A stretch of 19,095 nucleotides of DNA from JAAFIP01 sp031390175 (GCA_031390175.1 JANMTF010000192.1:1-19095), one strand, 5' to 3'; counted from the stretch's first letter, positions 6,774 to 14,509 are shown. Notes: a model not told the origin generated them from the letters alone. Made by a program: numbers and translations.

Positions 6774-7046
6774 ATGAACCAGCTAGATCTCTTGGGCTTG
6801 ATCGCCACTTGCTTTACTACCTCGTCGTTTGTACCGCAGGTGTGGCGCATCTGGAAAACTCGGGACGTTACATCTATCTCTCTACCCACCTACGTCATCA
6901 TCACCTTTGGCCTGATGCTGTGGTTGGTTTATGGGGTGCTCAAAGCGGACTTGCCGCTGATTGTGGCCAACGCCGCCATGGTGGTGCTGACCGGCTCTAT
7001 CGCGGTGATGAAGGTCCGCTTTAGCCCCAAGCCCGTTGGCACATAA
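6774..7046 (+). CDS. SemiSWEET family sugar transporter (MtN3/saliva, PQ-loop)
   Basis: SemiSWEETs are three-helix proteins that dimerise to form a sugar uniporter in the inner membrane. The 90-residue product has three hydrophobic segments (about 5-24, 38-56 and 61-79). The diagnostic SFVPQVWRIWKTRDVTSISL stretch has the PQ pair at residues 21-22, and a conserved Asn lies in the third helix (VAN, residue 66). The frame is open further upstream, but the ATG at 6774 has GGAG 8 bases before it and begins the typical MNQLDLLGLIA. The PfkB-family kinase gene starts 35 bases downstream, suggesting an operon for uptake and phosphorylation of a sugar or nucleoside. The substrate cannot be read from the sequence. 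Confidence 0.88.
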   Translation: MNQLDLLGLIATCFTTSSFVPQVWRIWKTRDVTSISLPTYVIITFGLMLWLVYGVLKADLPLIVANAAMVVLTGSIAVMKVRFSPKPVGT

Positions 7047-7081
7047 AACTAAATTTGGCCCTGCGTTCGACGCAAGCAGAT

Positions 7082-8080
7082 ATGCCAGCACGCCCTACCG
7101 CTTTTGTGTTGGGCAACTTTGTGCAGGCCTGCTGCTGGAGCGTGCCCAGGCTGCCACTGCCGGGCGAAACTTTGGTAGCCACCGGCGTGCATATAGAGCC
7201 GGGCGGCAAAGGGCTGAATGTGGCGGTGTGCCTGCAGCGGCTGGGTGCGCTGGTGAGCACATTGATTGGCTGCGGTAGCGACGCAGCGGGTGAGCAGCTG
7301 CTGGCGTTGCTGCAGCGCGAAGGCGTGGACACCGCGCATGTGCACCGGCTAGCGGGCGCATCGGGCTGGGGCTCAGGCTGGATTGGCGCGGACGGGCAAA
7401 ACGCCATCGCTGTGTTCCCCGGGGCCAATTTGCTACTTACTTCGGAGCACGTGGCGCTGGCCCATAATGCCATCAGCACGGCCCAGTTGGTCTACGGCCA
7501 GTTTGAAACTTCGCTGCCAGCGGTAGAGGCGGCTTTTGCGTATGCGCATGCACACGGCATCGTGACCGTGCTCAACCCGTCGCCTTGGCAAACGCCGCCG
7601 CAGGACTTGCGAGCCAACACCCACTCCTTGATAGTCAATGAAGTTGAGGCCCAAGGCTTGCTGGCCTTGTCTGCACCATTGGCAGGACTGGCTACAGACT
7701 GTGCGCAGTCTGTAGCGCCAGCCTTGGAACTATTCTGGGCGCAGTGGCCAGCAGCCCAGCGCTTGGTGGTGACGCTGGGCGCCATGGGCTGCTTGGCTTT
7801 CGAGCGCTCAGCAGCGCAAAGCTGCTGGCACGCGGCGGCGCCTGCCGTGCACGCCGTGGACAGCGTAGGGGCAGGCGATGCCTTTGCCAGCGGCTATTGC
7901 GCGGCATTACTGGCTGGGTGCGGCTTGGCAGAGGCGCTGCACTGGGGTAATGCCTGCGGGGCACACCTTGCATCGCAGGCAGGGGTACTGGGGGCTTTGC
8001 CCGATACCCAGACACTGCAAAAGATACTCAAGCTGCATGGGTTCCCCAAACCGGTTGTCCTTTGGCTAGCGAGCCGTTGA
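7082..8080 (+). CDS. PfkB/ribokinase-family carbohydrate kinase
   Basis: The protein (332 residues from the ATG at 7082) is a cytoplasmic ATP-dependent kinase of the ribokinase fold. It shows the PfkB signature 1 region with GGKGLNVAVCLQRLG at 41-55, the NPSPW strand end at 165-169 and the ribokinase-type NEVEA motif at 186-190. Signature 2 is DSVGAGDAFASGY, with the catalytic base Asp266 in GAGD. A TTG at 7055 would add nine residues; neither start has a clear Shine-Dalgarno, and the ATG fits the fold better. It follows the SemiSWEET gene closely and runs convergently into the GntR regulator gene (37-base gap). Ribose, another sugar or a nucleoside are possible substrates; I would not name it rbsK. 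Confidence 0.88.
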   Translation: MPARPTAFVLGNFVQACCWSVPRLPLPGETLVATGVHIEPGGKGLNVAVCLQRLGALVSTLIGCGSDAAGEQLLALLQREGVDTAHVHRLAGASGWGSGWIGADGQNAIAVFPGANLLLTSEHVALAHNAISTAQLVYGQFETSLPAVEAAFAYAHAHGIVTVLNPSPWQTPPQDLRANTHSLIVNEVEAQGLLALSAPLAGLATDCAQSVAPALELFWAQWPAAQRLVVTLGAMGCLAFERSAAQSCWHAAAPAVHAVDSVGAGDAFASGYCAALLAGCGLAEALHWGNACGAHLASQAGVLGALPDTQTLQKILKLHGFPKPVVLWLASR

Positions 8081-8117
8081 AAGTAACTGCACCAACAGGT
8101 GGCGATAAACAGCGAGA

Positions 8118-8903
8118 TCAGGCTTCCAGCTTGAGCTTGTACACGTAGGCATCACCCCGGAAGGTGCCTTCCACGTATTCGATGAGCTGCATCTGCTGGC
8201 TATAGGTTTTGCGTTTGAACAGCAAACAAGGTTGGGCTTGGTCGAAAGAAAAAGTTTGCGCCTCGGCGGGTGAGCTCATCACCGCTTCAATGGTTTGCTC
8301 GGCATGGCCCAGCACCACGCCGCAATCGTCTTTGATAAAACCGTAGGCCGAGCCCAATGCATCCCATTGCGACAGGCTAGGCGCGGCGGTCAGGTCGTAC
8401 CAAGCCACTTCGCGCGTCATGGGCGCATTGTCGGCGCGGCGCACCCGCACCAAGCGCAAAAATTGGGCGGTAGACGGTCTGCCAAATACCGAGGCCATCA
8501 TGCGGTCAGTGATGACCTCACGCTCTAGCAGCTCGGTCGAGGCGGTCATGCCCAGCTCCTGCATCTCTTGCGTAAAGCCCTTGAGCTTGCCCAAACTGGG
8601 CTGCACTTTGGGCACGGCTTGCACCACGCTGCCCGCGCGGCCTTTGCCTGCCAGTTGCTGTGCGTTGCGCAGCTCGTCGTAGCAGCGCTTGACGGTGACT
8701 CGGCTCACGCCCAGGGCCTGCGCCAAATCGCGCTCCGAGGGCAAATGACCACCTTCCTTGATTGCGCCAGAGTTGATGAAGCCCGCGATCTGCAAGTACA
8801 ACTGACGCCAAAACGGCTCGGGCGCAGCCTTGCTGAGCTGTAGGCCCGCAAAAAGCGATCCGAGCCCAAAGGACGATTCGGGGGTGTAAGTGGCGCCGTT
8901 CAT
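8118..8903 (-). CDS. GntR-family transcriptional regulator, HutC/UTRA subfamily
   Basis: The 261-residue protein has an N-terminal GntR winged helix at about 30-95: FWRQLYLQIAGFINSGAI, then the hallmark LPSERDLAQALGVSRVTVKR and the wing at GKGRAGSVV. A UTRA effector-binding domain follows at about 105-255, with a conserved FLRLVRVRRADNAPMTREV strand pair. UTRA members bind sugars, amino sugars or amino-acid-derived ligands and usually repress a neighbouring uptake/catabolic operon. Here the closest candidates are the SemiSWEET-kinase pair, which converges on it. That link is inference from position. About 22 residues ahead of the winged helix are unassigned. Confidence 0.9.
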   Translation of the reverse strand: MNGATYTPESSFGLGSLFAGLQLSKAAPEPFWRQLYLQIAGFINSGAIKEGGHLPSERDLAQALGVSRVTVKRCYDELRNAQQLAGKGRAGSVVQAVPKVQPSLGKLKGFTQEMQELGMTASTELLEREVITDRMMASVFGRPSTAQFLRLVRVRRADNAPMTREVAWYDLTAAPSLSQWDALGSAYGFIKDDCGVVLGHAEQTIEAVMSSPAEAQTFSFDQAQPCLLFKRKTYSQQMQLIEYVEGTFRGDAYVYKLKLEA

Positions 8904-8968
8904 GCAGTAATCACAGTGGAGGAGAGTGGAGCAAGTCTAGCCAATTTTAATCGAGCCGTTCAGCAAGG

Positions 8969-9589
8969 TTACGACTTGTACTTTACCGAGCAGCCATACG
9001 GCTTGGTGCTGGCATTGCTGATGGGTTTGCCTGCCAGCGCCTCGCCCAAGCTTTGTTTGACGTAATTGGTAGCCAGTTTGATGTCCTCACTGCGGGCGCT
9101 GGCGATGCTGTCGATGCCGCCAGCGTAGACCAGATTGCCCTGCGGGTTGACGATGTACATATGCGGTGTGGTGCGCGCTGCGTAGGCTTGGCCGGCTTTC
9201 CCGCTCTCGTCCATCAGGGTGTGGGTGGCCGCAGCTTTTTGCTCGCCCATCCAGCTTTGCAGGGCGGCAGGGGCCAGGTAGTCGCCGTGGCCTGTCTCGG
9301 TGGAGTTGACGGCCAGCCACACGACGCCTTTGCTTGCTGCGTCTTTTTGGGTGGACTGCATATTGCCGCCGCTGTAATGTTTGCGCACATAGGGGCAACC
9401 GGGGTTGACCCATTCCAGCACCACAGTTTTGCCTTTGAAGTCGGCCAGGCTGACGCTTTTACCGCTGGTGTCTTTGAGCGTAAAGTCTGGGGCCTTTTGA
9501 CCCACAACCGCCGCAGAATGCGCGGAAGCAGCTACGAAAAATGAAGCGCTTAGCAGGGCGGTGGCAATAGCCAGATGGCGACGGAACAT
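8969..9589 (-). CDS. Periplasmic AhpC/TSA-type redoxin
   Basis: The 206-residue product has a Sec signal peptide (residues 1-23, ending AASA) followed by a redoxin/AhpC-TSA domain. The domain begins VGQKAPDFTLKDTSGK and contains the active-site loop NPGCPYVRKHY with a single Cys65. A later TTPHMYIVNPQGNLVYAGG holds the cis-Pro region. A second Cys lies near the C-terminus in KPYGCSVKY, a feature I associate with this subfamily. The lone active-site Cys plus a distant resolving Cys fits a peroxiredoxin-like rather than a CxxC oxidase role. It has AGGAG 8 bases before the ATG and starts 25 bases after the dsbD stop, so DsbD is the likely electron donor. Confidence 0.87.
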   Translation of the reverse strand: MFRRHLAIATALLSASFFVAASAHSAAVVGQKAPDFTLKDTSGKSVSLADFKGKTVVLEWVNPGCPYVRKHYSGGNMQSTQKDAASKGVVWLAVNSTETGHGDYLAPAALQSWMGEQKAAATHTLMDESGKAGQAYAARTTPHMYIVNPQGNLVYAGGIDSIASARSEDIKLATNYVKQSLGEALAGKPISNASTKPYGCSVKYKS

Positions 9590-9614
9590 GGCGATACTCC
9601 TTGAAACAATGAAC

Positions 9615-11864
9615 TCACAGTTTAGCGATGGCGGCGCGTACCTCGCCTACGCTCAAAATTTCCGACATTACCACAGGGGCACTGCCGGGTTTGTACAGCA
9701 CGTACACGGGCACGCCTTGTCGGCCCAGGGCGGCCAAAGCGGCGGTGATGGCCGGGTCGCTGCGGGTCCAGTCAGCGCGCAACAACTGCACTTTTTTGGC
9801 GGCAAAATCTGCCAGCACATCGGCCTGACTGAGGGTGGTTTTTTTATTCAACTGGCAGGTTACGCACCACGCGGCGGTAAAGTCTACAAACACGGGTTGG
9901 CCTTTGGACAGGATCTGGTCTACCTTGCCCGGTTCCCAGGCTTGCCAGCCACTGGCGGCAGGCGATGCGGCGGCGCTTGCCGGCAGTTTTTCGGTAACAT
10001 ATTGGCCTGTAGCCCAATAAAATACTGCGCAAGCAGCTATCGAAAACGTAGCAAGTATGCCGCGTGCACGGCCCCGCAAGGACAGCGACCACACCAGCAT
10101 GCTCATGCCCGTCAACAACAGCAGTAAGGCACCCGCACCGTCAATGCCAGTTTGCTGGCCCAGCACCCACACCAGCCAAGCGACGGTGGCGAACATGGGG
10201 AACGCCATCGCTTTCTTGAACACATCCATCCACGCACCGGGGCGCGGCAACCAGTTGGCTACTGCGGGAATCAGGCTGGCCGCAAGATAGGGCAGAGCCA
10301 TGCCAATGCCCAGCGCAGCAAATACTGCCAGTGCCTGCCAAGCTGGCAGGCCGAGCGCAAAACCCAGCGATGCGCCCATGAACGGTGCCGTGCAAGGCGA
10401 GGCAATGGCCACCGCCAGCACGCCGGATAAAAACGCATCGATCTGCGGGTTCTTGGCCTGCAAAGTGGCCAGACCCGAAGGCAAAATATTGGCAAACTCA
10501 AACACGCCCATCAGGTTCAAACCGATCAAGGTAAACAGCGCCGCCAAGCTGGCGACCACCCAAGGCGACTGCAGCTGAAACCCCCAGCCCAGCGCCTCGC
10601 CGCCTGCGCGCAGCGCCAGCATCAGGCCGCCCAGCGCCATAAAGCTCAGCACCACACCCACGGTGTAGGCCACGCCAGTGGCAGCCAGAGTGGATTTGCC
10701 ACCCACGCTAGCGCCCCCCGCACGGCTGCTCAGGTGCGCTTGCTGGGTAAAGCCCATCACCTTGATGGCCAGTACGGGGAACACGCAGGGCATCAGGTTC
10801 AAGATAAGCCCGCCGATCAGTGCCAGTAGCAAAGCCAGTAGCAGGCCCATGCCATCGTTGGCATTGAGCGGCTTGCCCAGCGCGTTGACGGGTGCTTGCT
10901 GGCTGGCCGCATTGGCTTTGAGGGCGGCCTCCAACTCGGGCGATAGGGTGGCGGGTGCCGCTACCTTGGGCCATTCGCCCACTACCTTGGCTTCTACTCG
11001 GGCGGCCTCAGCGCCGTCTGCGGTGGCCAGCACGATGGCCATCTCGCGCGGGCTGGCGCTGCGCTGCGCTGAGAGAGGCATGCTGGCGGTCCACACCACG
11101 CCCTTCCAGGCCTGCGTCCAGTCTTTGCCCGATACTGCGGCGTTGTGCAGCACCTCGGGGGTTTCGGGAAACAGGTCTAGTGTTTTGCCGCGCAATGAGA
11201 GCGGCAAGTTGTGCACCGTGAACTCCAGCGCATCACCTGCAATCTGGGCGCTGCTGTGTAAACCCTCCAGGTTGGGCGCATTGCGCGGGCTGGCGGCCTT
11301 GGCGGCGGCAAAGGCAGGGGCGCTCAGGGCGGTAGAGCCTTTAACGGGAATTTTGATGGCAAACTCGCCTTCTTCTGGAATGCACTCTTTGTGGCACACC
11401 AGCCAAACAGCTTTGAGTTTGACCTCCAGCTCGCTGCTGAGCACCCCGGGTTGGAACAGCTGGCTCACCTCCAGCGGCACAGGCAAAAGCACCGTGTTTT
11501 CGTAGCCATAGTTGGCCAAGGTGCCAATGGGGATTTTCTTGGGCGTGGGCCATTGCACGGCACCTGCGGTCACGCCGCTGGGCAGCGTCCACTGCAGGTC
11601 AGTGGGCTGGCCCGAGTCGCCAGAGTTTTTCCAGTAGGTGTGCCACTCAGGTTTATGGGTGAGTTGCAGGCCCACCATCACCTGCTTGCCTGGCTCCACC
11701 CCATCGGGCGCAAAGGCCAACAGCTCGGCACGCACCTGGGGGGTGGTGACCACTGTTTTAGCCGAAGATACAGAGAGGTTTTGGGCACTAGCCCATTGGA
11801 ATGTTGCGCAAGCAGCTATAAAAAATAGAGCCCTGTAGATACTGCGGCGAAATTGTTTGACCAT
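9615..11864 (-). CDS. dsbD: Thiol:disulfide interchange protein DsbD / ScsB-like
   Basis: This inner-membrane protein moves electrons from cytoplasmic thioredoxin to periplasmic partners. The 749-residue product has a signal peptide (about 1-27) and a periplasmic N-terminal domain with the Cys pair CHKEC (157, 161). The CcdA-like membrane core (about 337-620) carries Cys360 in LNLMPCVFPVLAIK and Cys491 in AIASPCTAPFMGAS. The C-terminal thioredoxin domain has the site WCVTC (667, 670). All six redox cysteines are present. The N-terminal CxxxC type is closer to ScsB than to E. coli DsbD. Two copies of the 48-bp repeat lie within the frame, at residues 12-27 and 605-621. The redoxin gene follows 25 bases later. 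Confidence 0.92.
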   Translation of the reverse strand: MVKQFRRSIYRALFFIAACATFQWASAQNLSVSSAKTVVTTPQVRAELLAFAPDGVEPGKQVMVGLQLTHKPEWHTYWKNSGDSGQPTDLQWTLPSGVTAGAVQWPTPKKIPIGTLANYGYENTVLLPVPLEVSQLFQPGVLSSELEVKLKAVWLVCHKECIPEEGEFAIKIPVKGSTALSAPAFAAAKAASPRNAPNLEGLHSSAQIAGDALEFTVHNLPLSLRGKTLDLFPETPEVLHNAAVSGKDWTQAWKGVVWTASMPLSAQRSASPREMAIVLATADGAEAARVEAKVVGEWPKVAAPATLSPELEAALKANAASQQAPVNALGKPLNANDGMGLLLALLLALIGGLILNLMPCVFPVLAIKVMGFTQQAHLSSRAGGASVGGKSTLAATGVAYTVGVVLSFMALGGLMLALRAGGEALGWGFQLQSPWVVASLAALFTLIGLNLMGVFEFANILPSGLATLQAKNPQIDAFLSGVLAVAIASPCTAPFMGASLGFALGLPAWQALAVFAALGIGMALPYLAASLIPAVANWLPRPGAWMDVFKKAMAFPMFATVAWLVWVLGQQTGIDGAGALLLLLTGMSMLVWSLSLRGRARGILATFSIAACAVFYWATGQYVTEKLPASAAASPAASGWQAWEPGKVDQILSKGQPVFVDFTAAWCVTCQLNKKTTLSQADVLADFAAKKVQLLRADWTRSDPAITAALAALGRQGVPVYVLYKPGSAPVVMSEILSVGEVRAAIAKL
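10004..10051 (+). repeat. Dispersed 48-bp repeat, copy D (inside dsbD)
   Basis: It reads GGCCTGTAGCCCAATAAAAT then ACTGCGCAAGCAGCTATCGA, close to the consensus through position 36. In dsbD it lies antisense to the repeat's own orientation and encodes residues 605-621, including SIAACAVFYWATGQ, the last membrane segment before the thioredoxin domain. Confidence 0.75.
11784..11830 (+). repeat. Dispersed 48-bp repeat, copy C (inside dsbD signal peptide)
   Basis: It reads GGCACTAGCCCATTGGAATG then TTGCGCAAGCAGCTATAAAA, with one base fewer than the other copies. Antisense in dsbD, it encodes residues 12-27 (FFIAACATFQWAS), the hydrophobic core of the signal peptide. It uses the same reading frame as copy D, so both give IAACA. 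Confidence 0.75.
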
Positions 11865-11908
11865 ATATGTTATCGACTGTGAGCAGCCTAGGAAGTTCCG
11901 TCATCTCT

Positions 11909-11929
11909 GCCCGTCCCGGATGGGCGGGC
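11909..11929. terminator. GC-rich hairpin between alaX and dsbD
   Basis: GCCCGTCC (11909-11916) pairs with GGGCGGGC (11922-11929) with one G-T wobble and a 5-base loop. It lies about 95 bases after the alaX stop and 45 bases before the dsbD start, both on the minus strand. No T-run follows, so it may be a rho-dependent pause, a leader structure for dsbD, or neither. Confidence 0.3.
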
Positions 11930-12022
11930 TTGGTGGATAGCCAGGCGGTGTGCAATGCTGACATGCAAATTGCACCTACGCCCATTAAAGTTTATACGGG
12001 GTTTGTAAAAACGCGTTTGGCG

Positions 12023-12802
12023 CTAGGTTGCAAAGCCCAGTACTACACGTCGGGTAGTGGCAGATTTCTTTTCTATCTTGGTAACCACCACGCGGCCTAT
12101 CTCGGAGGTATTGGCTACATGCGTACCGCCGCAGGGTTGCAGGTCGATCAATTGTTCGCTACCTACGCGGATGGTGCGAATCACGCCGCTGCCGCGCGGC
12201 GGGCTGACGCTCATGCTTTTGACCAGGGCGGGGTTGGCGTCCAGCTCGGCATCGGTGATGGAGCCTACCGCCACCGGCAGTGCGGCATCGACCAGCTTGG
12301 CCAAGGCTTCATTCAACGCGTCTTTGTCCAGCGGGTCGGTCATGGCAAAGTCCATACGCGCCGCGTCGGGCGTGATGGAGCAGCCATTGACGAGCTGGGG
12401 CACCACATGGCACAGCAGGTGCGTGGCAGTGTGAAAACGCATCAGGCGGTGGCGACGCTGCCAGTCTATGCGGGCCGTGACGGTTGCACCTTCATCTTTC
12501 AATCGCTCACAATTTAGTAGCTGCTCCCGCAATATTCCATTGGGCTGTTGGCCTAAATGGCTTGCAAATACATGCAATATGGCCGCAGTGGGCTTGCCCT
12601 CAGCATCTTTGCACTTGCGGGTGTCTGAGATAGCTATTTCCGTGCCGTCAGGCAGCAGCAGAAAGCCTGCATCGCCTGCCTGGCCACCGCCCAGCGGGTA
12701 AAACACCGTGCGGTCCAGCACCACGCCTTCGTCGGTCACGGCGATGATCTTGGCGCTGCATTCCTGCACATACGCGTCTTGGCGAAACAGGTCTTGGGTC
12801 AT
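12023..12802 (-). CDS. AlaX-type alanyl-tRNA editing protein
   Basis: Free-standing AlaX proteins hydrolyse mis-acylated Ser-tRNA(Ala) or Gly-tRNA(Ala) in the cytoplasm. The 259-residue protein resembles the editing region of AlaRS. An N-terminal part has VFYPLGGGQAGDAG, the loop of the longer AlaX-M type (residues 33-46). The zinc site is HTATH (His124, His128) plus CGGTH (Cys224, His228), all four ligands present. A stretch at about 84-99 (HLGQQPNGILREQLLNCE) comes from repeat copy E and lies in the loop before the conserved TARIDWQRRHRLMRFH. The start overlaps the stop of the upstream enolase-superfamily gene by 4 bases (ATGA), so translation is probably coupled. Confidence 0.9.
   Translation of the reverse strand: MTQDLFRQDAYVQECSAKIIAVTDEGVVLDRTVFYPLGGGQAGDAGFLLLPDGTEIAISDTRKCKDAEGKPTAAILHVFASHLGQQPNGILREQLLNCERLKDEGATVTARIDWQRRHRLMRFHTATHLLCHVVPQLVNGCSITPDAARMDFAMTDPLDKDALNEALAKLVDAALPVAVGSITDAELDANPALVKSMSVSPPRGSGVIRTIRVGSEQLIDLQPCGGTHVANTSEIGRVVVTKIEKKSATTRRVVLGFAT
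12506..12553 (-). repeat. Dispersed 48-bp repeat, copy E (inside alaX)
   Basis: In its own orientation (minus strand) it reads GGCCAACAGCCCAATGGAAT then ATTGCGGGAGCAGCTACTAA. Here the repeat is sense to the host gene and encodes NGILREQLLN, a third reading frame compared with the dsbD and aceE copies. It starts with the same TTTAGG lead-in as copies A and F. Confidence 0.75.
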
Positions 12803-13899
12803 GGCGCGCCTACCAAATATTTGCCGACAGCCACCTCATCCCACACCATGCCATTGCCTGGCCGGTCGGGAATGAGGGCGTAGCCATCCTTGATAGCCAA
12901 AGGCTCAGCCAATATCGGCGCGGCCCAATCGACATACTCGAGCCAATTACAGGTGGGAGTGACCGCCAGCAGATGGGCGCTGACCTCCGGGAACAAGTGA
13001 CTCGACATAGGCATGCCCGCCGATTCCGCCAGCGCCGCTGAGCGCATCCAGCCGGACACACCGCCGATGCGCATGAGGTCTGGCATGGCATAGTCACAAG
13101 CTTGGGCGGCGAGCGCTTTGTGCATGTCGTGCGGGCCCCAAAAATTCTCGCCAATCTGAATCGGCGTGTGGGTGTTGCGGGCTATCAGCGCGTTGCCCGC
13201 ATAGTCATCGGCCAGGATGGGCTCTTCGATCCAATGCAAGCCTTCGCCATCCAGCGCGCGGCAGCGCACCAGCGCTTCGGTGGGCGTGAGGCCTTGGTTG
13301 TAGTCACACATCAAGGTGATGCCCTCGCCCACGGCTTGGCGTACTGCGCGCACCACCTCCAAGTCCTCGCGCAGCGTGGCGTAGCCCAAGCGAACCTTCA
13401 TCGCTTCAAAACCGTCCTCCAATAACTCCAGCGCCTGCGCCGCCACCTTGTCTTTGCCCATCAATCCAAGGCCGCAACTGTTGTAGGCCTTCACCGGGCG
13501 CGCTTCGCCGCCCAGTAGTTTGACCAGCGGCAATCCTTGCGCTTGCGCCAGTGCATCCCAAGCCGCCATGTCGATGGCAGAGAGCGCGACATACACCAAA
13601 CCTTGTAGCCCGAGCAAACGAAAACGCTTGTGCAGTTTTTGCTCCAAATTAAACGGCACCACGCCATCGCCCTGGACGACTGTGAGCATTTCCCGCAGCA
13701 AGTTCGCTGTGGGTTGTAGTGCCAGCGGCGTGACGGTAAACACATAGCTGCGCCCGGTGATGCCTTGGTCGGTTTCCAGATTGAGCAAGACGAGCGGCAC
13801 AAATCCAATCGATCCACTGGCCGTTGCCAACGGGCGTTTCATCGGGACATTGACCGCGCGCACGCTGAAGTTTTTGATCGTTAGTTTGTTAGGTTGCAT
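12799..13899 (-). CDS. Enolase-superfamily enzyme, mandelate-racemase subgroup
   Basis: These cytoplasmic enzymes abstract the alpha-proton of a carboxylate using an Mg2+-stabilised enolate. In the 366-residue protein the metal ligands are Asp199 (CDYN), Glu225 (EEP) and Glu251 (GEN), followed by the Asp274-His301 dyad (MPDLMR, SSHLF) and Glu321. Each lies exactly four residues beyond the matching mandelate racemase residue, so the match is close. The usual second Lys of the KxK motif is Arg here (KVRLGY, Lys168 and Arg170). I chose the ATG at 13897-13899, with GGAG 11 bases upstream; a TTG at 13932 overlapping the lrp stop would add 11 residues. Substrate unknown: racemase or acid-sugar dehydratase are possible. 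It sits between lrp and alaX. Confidence 0.88.
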   Translation of the reverse strand: MQPNKLTIKNFSVRAVNVPMKRPLATASGSIGFVPLVLLNLETDQGITGRSYVFTVTPLALQPTANLLREMLTVVQGDGVVPFNLEQKLHKRFRLLGLQGLVYVALSAIDMAAWDALAQAQGLPLVKLLGGEARPVKAYNSCGLGLMGKDKVAAQALELLEDGFEAMKVRLGYATLREDLEVVRAVRQAVGEGITLMCDYNQGLTPTEALVRCRALDGEGLHWIEEPILADDYAGNALIARNTHTPIQIGENFWGPHDMHKALAAQACDYAMPDLMRIGGVSGWMRSAALAESAGMPMSSHLFPEVSAHLLAVTPTCNWLEYVDWAAPILAEPLAIKDGYALIPDRPGNGMVWDEVAVGKYLVGAP

Positions 13900-13928
13900 T
13901 TTTTGTTCATCTCCATATTGATCTTCGC

Positions 13929-14414
13929 TCAAATGATGACACCCTTTTTGGGCAACGGCAAAGCGGTTTTATAGCGCACTTGCTTCAATGCAAAACTGGA
14001 GCGGATTTTCTCCAGGCCGGGGATGGGCGAGAGCTGCTCCAGGATAAACTTTTCCAGCGCGGCCATGTCGGCTACGGCCACGCGGATGAGGTAGTCGCTG
14101 TCGCCGGTCATCAGGTAGCACTCCATCACCTCGTCATGTTCCGCAATACGCTGCTCAAACTCGGCCAAGGCCGCTTTGCTTTGGGTTTTCAGGCTGATGT
14201 TGATGAAAACGTTCAGCCCCAAGCCCAGTGCAGCTGCACTGGCCAGCGCCACATAGCGGCTAATGGTGCCGTTAGCCTCCAGCGCCTTGACGCGCGCCAG
14301 GCAGGGTGATGGGCTGAGGTGGACCCGCTTTGCCAGCTCCACATTGCTTAAGCTGCCATCGGTTTGCAACGCATCAAGGATGCGCAGATCTACGGCATCT
14401 AGCAGGTTATTCAT
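13929..14414 (-). CDS. Lrp/AsnC-family transcriptional regulator
   Basis: The 161-residue protein has an AsnC-type helix-turn-helix at about 1-60. It shows DLRILDALQTDGSLSNVELA and then a recognition helix in LSPSPCLARVKALEANGTIS. An alpha-beta RAM ligand-binding domain follows at about 68-150, with the typical VMECYLMTGDSDYLIRVAV strand. Such regulators bind amino acids and form octamers. It is the first gene of a tight operon (lrp, racemase-like gene, alaX) and diverges from aceE with 109 bases between starts, so it probably controls both sides. In Pseudomonas putida the Lrp-type MdeR stands near mdeB, an E1-type alpha-ketobutyrate dehydrogenase; the resemblance of context is noted in the findings. 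Confidence 0.93.
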   Translation of the reverse strand: MNNLLDAVDLRILDALQTDGSLSNVELAKRVHLSPSPCLARVKALEANGTISRYVALASAAALGLGLNVFINISLKTQSKAALAEFEQRIAEHDEVMECYLMTGDSDYLIRVAVADMAALEKFILEQLSPIPGLEKIRSSFALKQVRYKTALPLPKKGVII

Positions 14415-14509
14415 ATTTGCGTGCTTTTAAATTACTATTTTCGGCATTTTATGCCGTTTAAGTGGCCTCAAGCAAGCCATTGCAGCACGACGTTTTGCGG
14501 GCTTTTCTC

